A stretch of DNA of 19,296 nt from DAOPXV01 sp035352535. Lineage in GTDB: Bacteria > Muiribacteriota > UBA9980. Both the position numbers and the translations under genes were made by a program. The DNA lies in contig CAZJFS010000080.1 in assembly GCA_964545075.1 (NCBI GenBank), positions 1 through 19,296 on the forward strand. Direction: 5' to 3'. The notes beneath the pieces are model-generated. The model worked only from the letters and a program-made list of their open reading frames with translations. It searched no databases and was not told the origin of the DNA. This document shows positions 16,303 to 19,296 of the stretch, in pieces (position 1 is the first letter of the stretch; each line of letters starts with the position of its first letter).

Positions 16303-17174
16303 TAGAATTTACCTCCAGCGTTGAGAAATGCTTCCTCGATGAGCCTTGCGGCGAGAACACGCGCAAGCCTTCCGCGATATTTGGCGGACGCGCGGACGTC
16401 GGATTTGGGATCTATTGATTTGGATACGTTTTCACATGCGGCGGCGATAATTTCTTTAGTGAGATTTTTTCCCTTGAGTTCTTTTTCAACTTCGACGCAT
16501 CTTACCGTCGTCGGCGCTACCGAGCCCATGGCAAGCCTTATCGTCGCTACCTTTTTGTCGTCGGAAAGCTCGATCATGGCGGCGCCGTTGACAAGCGCTA
16601 TATCGACTTCTGTGCGGCCGAATTTAACGAATGAAAAGCCGCTTTTCGAAGGAATCTGGGGTATCTCTATTTCGGTTATGAGTTCGAGAGCGCCGAGAGC
16701 GGATTGTCTCCTGGAAATAAAGAAAGAGTCGATGGCGAATTCTTTCTTTTCCTTGCCGATGGCGAGGATTTTAGCGTCGAGAGCCATAAGGGCCGGAGCG
16801 AGGTCGGATGACGGCCATGAGGAAGCAAGATTACCGCCTATCGTCGCGACGTTTCTTATTTGAACGGAAACGAATCTGGCTGCCGCTTTTGAAAGTATTC
16901 CATTGGCGTAGTCCATTAAAGCCGGATTGTGCTGTATTTCAGACATCGTCGTGGTGGATCCGATCTTTATGCTTTTCTTATCCTTTTTTATGTAAGAAAG
17001 CCCGCATTTTGTAATATCTATGAGATTTTTAACCTGTTTTCTTGGCGGCCCCGAAACGAGAAGGTCGGTTCCGCCCGCTATTACTTGCGAGTCGGGCTCC
17101 TGTATCATCATGCGAACCGCGTCCTCCGCATTTTTAGGCCAGTAGTATTTTTTTAATTCCCTTATGTATTGCAC
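16302..17174 (-). CDS. FAD-binding subunit of the molybdenum hydroxylase
   Basis: This is the flavoprotein subunit (CoxM/XdhB-like) that takes electrons from the 2Fe-2S clusters and delivers them to NAD+ or another acceptor. FAD-contact motifs are VIAGGTDLLV (AGGTD at 33-37), then QIRNVATIGGNLASSWPSSD (TIGGN 111-115), followed by LAPAL. It ends in the CO-dehydrogenase flavoprotein C-terminal domain. I choose GTG 17174 as start: GGAGG (17181-17185) lies 6 nt upstream, and the protein begins MQYIRELKKYYWP, a typical N-terminus. The ATG at 17192 would place that ribosome site inside the gene. This gives 290 residues. No extra cysteine cluster for a 4Fe-4S centre was seen. It is the first gene of the operon. 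Confidence 0.94.
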   Translation of the reverse strand: MQYIRELKKYYWPKNAEDAVRMMIQEPDSQVIAGGTDLLVSGPPRKQVKNLIDITKCGLSYIKKDKKSIKIGSTTTMSEIQHNPALMDYANGILSKAAARFVSVQIRNVATIGGNLASSWPSSDLAPALMALDAKILAIGKEKKEFAIDSFFISRRQSALGALELITEIEIPQIPSKSGFSFVKFGRTEVDIALVNGAAMIELSDDKKVATIRLAMGSVAPTTVRCVEVEKELKGKNLTKEIIAAACENVSKSIDPKSDVRASAKYRGRLARVLAARLIEEAFLNAGGKF

Positions 17175-17212
17175 GAAATACCTCCATACCATGATGTTTA
17201 ACTATTCGGTCT

Positions 17213-17241
17213 ATTATATCAAAAGTCGGTTTTTAAATCAA
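17213..17241 (-). promoter_or_regulatory. Predicted promoter of the molybdenum hydroxylase operon
   Basis: On the minus strand TTGATT (17236-17241) and a consensus TATAAT (17213-17218) are 17 bp apart. Transcription would start near 17206, about 32 nt before the GTG start at 17174. Confidence 0.6.
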
Positions 17242-17261
17242 TAAGATATGAAAATAAATTC

Positions 17262-17290
17262 TTGACATATTTTAAAAGAAAAACTAAAAT
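17262..17290 (+). promoter_or_regulatory. Predicted promoter of the TIM-barrel protein gene
   Basis: A consensus TTGACA (17262-17267) and TAAAAT (17285-17290) are 17 bp apart, giving a start near 17297 and a leader of about 34 nt. It lies back to back with the operon promoter on the other strand; the two -35 boxes are about 20 bp apart, so one regulator could affect both. Confidence 0.65.
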
Positions 17291-17330
17291 GTAATTCGCA
17301 ATTTGATATACGAAGAGAGATTAAAAAATA

Positions 17331-18212
17331 ATGAAAATAGGAATTTCAACGTCATTTTTCTGGAAAGCTTCCGACCGCATAATCGAACATCTCGAAAAGA
17401 TCAAAAAGTCCGGATTTGAAATTATAGAGCTTGACTGCCACAATATGTACCACCATATAACGCCGGAACTCGCCAAGCGTATATCCGATATATTAAAAAG
17501 CGGGGATATAAGCATTTCAAGCATTCACATGCCATATCAGTTCCCAATTTCATCGCCGGATGAAAAGGATTTTTCCGCCGCGCTCTTATCCTATGAACAT
17601 CTTATTGAAGATATTTTTCCTTATTTTCAAAAAAATTTCGTTGAGAGCCCCGTCCTTGTTTTTCATCCGGGCGTCCATGCCGACAGGATATCGCGCGACA
17701 AGCAGATGAAATGCTTTGAAAAGGCTATTTTACGCATGAATAGCGCCGTCGCGGATGACGGCAGGTTCGTTATAGCGTTTGAAAACATGCTTACGTCTCA
17801 TTTCGGGTGTTCCAAAACCGAACTTGACGCGATCCTTTCATTGGCCAGGTGCGTTTTTAAAAAATCAAAAACAGGGATATGCTTCGATTCCTGTCATTGC
17901 TCGTATGATCATCCCGCTCATGATTTCCTTGAAAAAATAGCGGATGACGTCGTTTCAACCCACCTTTCCGACAATTATAAGCAGTCCGACGGCGAATTCC
18001 ACGCTATACCGATGAGCCTCATACACTCCGGAATAGACTGGCGTAAGATTGTTTCGATACTGGATGGAAGGCTCGCGACCGCCATATTTGAACTGAGCAA
18101 GCCGCCTCAGATACGGTCTGAAACTTATCTGAAAATGGCTAAAGCCGTGGCCGACGATCTTTTGATCCATCTTACGCATGGCGATAAAAAAGAAGCGGAA
18201 GAACCGGCCTGA
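17331..18212 (+). CDS. Sugar phosphate isomerase/epimerase-like TIM-barrel protein
   Basis: This protein belongs to the xylose-isomerase-like / endonuclease IV TIM-barrel superfamily, whose members are metal-dependent isomerases, epimerases or AP endonucleases. Likely metal or active-site residues are His66 (IHMPYQF), His112 (FHPGVH), Glu151 (FENM), Asp186 and His189 (CFDSCHC), His211 (THLSDN), His224 and Glu254 (IFELSKP). The 293-residue length is normal. An AGAGAG-type ribosome site lies about 10 nt before the ATG. Substrate and direction of reaction cannot be told. It is transcribed away from the molybdenum hydroxylase operon and followed by pepT 104 bp later. DNA-repair function is less likely, since the full endonuclease IV ligand set is not obvious. 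Confidence 0.82.
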   Translation: MKIGISTSFFWKASDRIIEHLEKIKKSGFEIIELDCHNMYHHITPELAKRISDILKSGDISISSIHMPYQFPISSPDEKDFSAALLSYEHLIEDIFPYFQKNFVESPVLVFHPGVHADRISRDKQMKCFEKAILRMNSAVADDGRFVIAFENMLTSHFGCSKTELDAILSLARCVFKKSKTGICFDSCHCSYDHPAHDFLEKIADDVVSTHLSDNYKQSDGEFHAIPMSLIHSGIDWRKIVSILDGRLATAIFELSKPPQIRSETYLKMAKAVADDLLIHLTHGDKKEAEEPA

Positions 18213-18232
18213 TTCGAAGATATAATCGAATC
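18211..18232. repeat. Inverted repeat overlapping the TIM-barrel gene stop
   Basis: GATTCGA (18211-18217) and TCGAATC (18226-18232) form a perfect 7-bp stem around an 8-base loop, beginning at the stop codon. No T-run follows, so it is not a standard terminator, but it could protect or process the mRNA end before pepT. Confidence 0.35.
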
Positions 18233-18316
18233 AATATGTTAAAAATGGAATATTTTTGTTATGGATATTGTTTTGCGTGTTATTCAGAAAACAAAAAAGA
18301 ATAAAGGAGAATTTCT

Positions 18317-19296
18317 ATGAAAAAGGGTTTTGATATAAAAAACGACGTGGTCGAAAGATTCATCGGATACGCCCGCGTGAATACCCAGTCGAAAGACGGC
18401 GAGCCGGATACGCCTTCGACGGCATGCCAGCGCGATCTGGCGAAAATCTTATGCGACGAATTGAAAGCCTTCGGAATAAAAGACGTTACATACGATAAAA
18501 AAACCTGCTATGTTTACGCTTTCATGCCATCGAACAGGCCCGGTAAAAAGGCGGCTTCGAAGTTCTCTCCGATAGCGTTCATCGCGCACCTGGATACGTC
18601 CCCCGAATCTTCGGGAAAAGGCGTTAAACCGCTCATACATAAAAATTACGACGGCAAGGTTATAAAATACCCGGCCAATAAAGAACTTACGCTGTCTCCG
18701 AAGGAATCCCCCCAGCTTATGGATGAGATCGGCCGTGAAGTAATAACTTCCGACGGCACGACGCTTTTGGGTGCCGACGATAAGGCCGGCGTGGCCGAAA
18801 TAATGACGGCCGTTCGCGTACTGACCGAAGCGGGCTCCACTATCGAGCATGGCGATATCTACATCGTTTTTACGCCCGACGAAGAGGTCGGAAACGGTAC
18901 GGCGAATTTCGATAAAAAATTATGTAAAGCCAGATTCGGGTATACGTTAGACGGCGAGGACGCGGGAGAATTAAACTGCGAGACTTTCAACGCGCGACAG
19001 GCCGTAGTCGAGTTCACTGGCGTTAACACGCATCCGGGCAGCGCATACGGCCGTATGAAGAACACGATATACGCTATGGCGTCATTGATTTCGAAGATAC
19101 CCGGGAATATGCGCCCGGAAACGACGAAGGAAAGAACCGGCTTTTTTCATCCGCTGGAGGCCGAATCCGCCGTGGAGCATTCTAAAATAAAGATGATAAT
19201 ACGAGATTTCGACGAAAAGAAAATGGACGCGAAGTGCAAAAAGTTAGGCGATATAGTTAAATCCGTTCAGAAAGAGTTTGCCGGCGTCAAAATAAA
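18317..19296 (+). CDS. pepT: Peptidase T (tripeptide aminopeptidase), 3' end outside window
   Basis: This is a cytoplasmic zinc aminopeptidase of the M20 family that removes N-terminal residues from tripeptides. The visible 326 codons have the expected metal and catalytic residues: His91 and Asp93 (HLDTSPE), bridging Asp154 (LGADDKAG), Glu189 and Glu190 (TPDEEVGNGT) and Asp212 (LDGED). The N-terminal RFIGYARVNTQS and the dimerization-domain TGVNTHPGSAYGRMKN also match PepT. The last zinc-binding His, near residue 380 in relatives, lies beyond the window. AAAGGAGA (18303-18310) lies 6 nt before the ATG, a strong ribosome site. A clear promoter of its own was not found in the 104-bp gap, so it may be read from the TIM-barrel gene. 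Confidence 0.93.
   Translation, partial: MKKGFDIKNDVVERFIGYARVNTQSKDGEPDTPSTACQRDLAKILCDELKAFGIKDVTYDKKTCYVYAFMPSNRPGKKAASKFSPIAFIAHLDTSPESSGKGVKPLIHKNYDGKVIKYPANKELTLSPKESPQLMDEIGREVITSDGTTLLGADDKAGVAEIMTAVRVLTEAGSTIEHGDIYIVFTPDEEVGNGTANFDKKLCKARFGYTLDGEDAGELNCETFNARQAVVEFTGVNTHPGSAYGRMKNTIYAMASLISKIPGNMRPETTKERTGFFHPLEAESAVEHSKIKMIIRDFDEKKMDAKCKKLGDIVKSVQKEFAGVKI

Noticed and set aside
18449..19065. Minus-strand open frames over the right end
   Set aside because: They are antisense to peptidase T, whose frame has all expected metal-site residues.
1..19296. CRISPR array, insertion sequence, prophage, defence island, tRNA or rRNA
   Set aside because: No regularly spaced repeats, transposase or integrase motifs, or RNA-gene-like sequences were seen on either strand.

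Overview
The window reads as ordinary bacterial chromosome of moderate GC content. Genes are tightly packed, start codons include TTG and GTG, ribosome binding sites are AGGAG-like, and good sigma-70-type promoters stand upstream of most transcription units. The gene set (complex I, a split xanthine-dehydrogenase-family molybdoenzyme, a nitroreductase, a large Ser/Thr kinase with ankyrin and TPR repeats) fits a free-living, probably anaerobic or facultative bacterium. I cannot name its phylum from this sequence. No tRNA, rRNA, CRISPR array, insertion sequence or phage gene was seen.

Layout. (1) 33-3588, minus strand: a complex I operon, nuoA-nuoB-nuoC-nuoD followed directly by nuoH. No nuoE/F/G lies between D and H. 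nuoH hits an in-frame stop about 30-50 codons before the family's usual end, right at the window edge. (2) 3589-4053: a 465-bp divergent control region. It holds a nuo promoter, a terminator-like hairpin in the nuo leader, and the nitroreductase promoter with two adjoining palindromes. (3) 4054-9024, plus strand: a nitroreductase (TTG start), a small exported protein, and a 1303-residue kinase-ankyrin-TPR protein. (4) 9033-10811, minus: a 592-residue, helix-rich protein of unknown function, convergent with the kinase gene. (5) 11025-12593, plus: an exported 5'-nucleotidase-family phosphoesterase. (6) 12674-17174, minus: a three-gene molybdenum hydroxylase operon (FAD, 2Fe-2S and molybdopterin subunits), then a class I SAM methyltransferase 25 bp downstream. 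(7) 17331-19296, plus: a xylose-isomerase-like TIM-barrel protein, then peptidase T, which runs off the end.

How the genes fit together. The nuo genes encode the membrane arm and the quinone-site module of a proton-pumping complex. The electron-input module is not visible here. The molybdenum hydroxylase genes give a complete heterotrimer that passes electrons from molybdopterin through two 2Fe-2S clusters to FAD; its substrate cannot be assigned. 5'-nucleotidase and peptidase T are scavenging-type enzymes, and a purine substrate for the hydroxylase would fit that theme, but this is only an inference. The least explained part is 4745-10811: a small exported protein, a soluble kinase carrying two kinds of protein-binding repeat, and a large helical protein.
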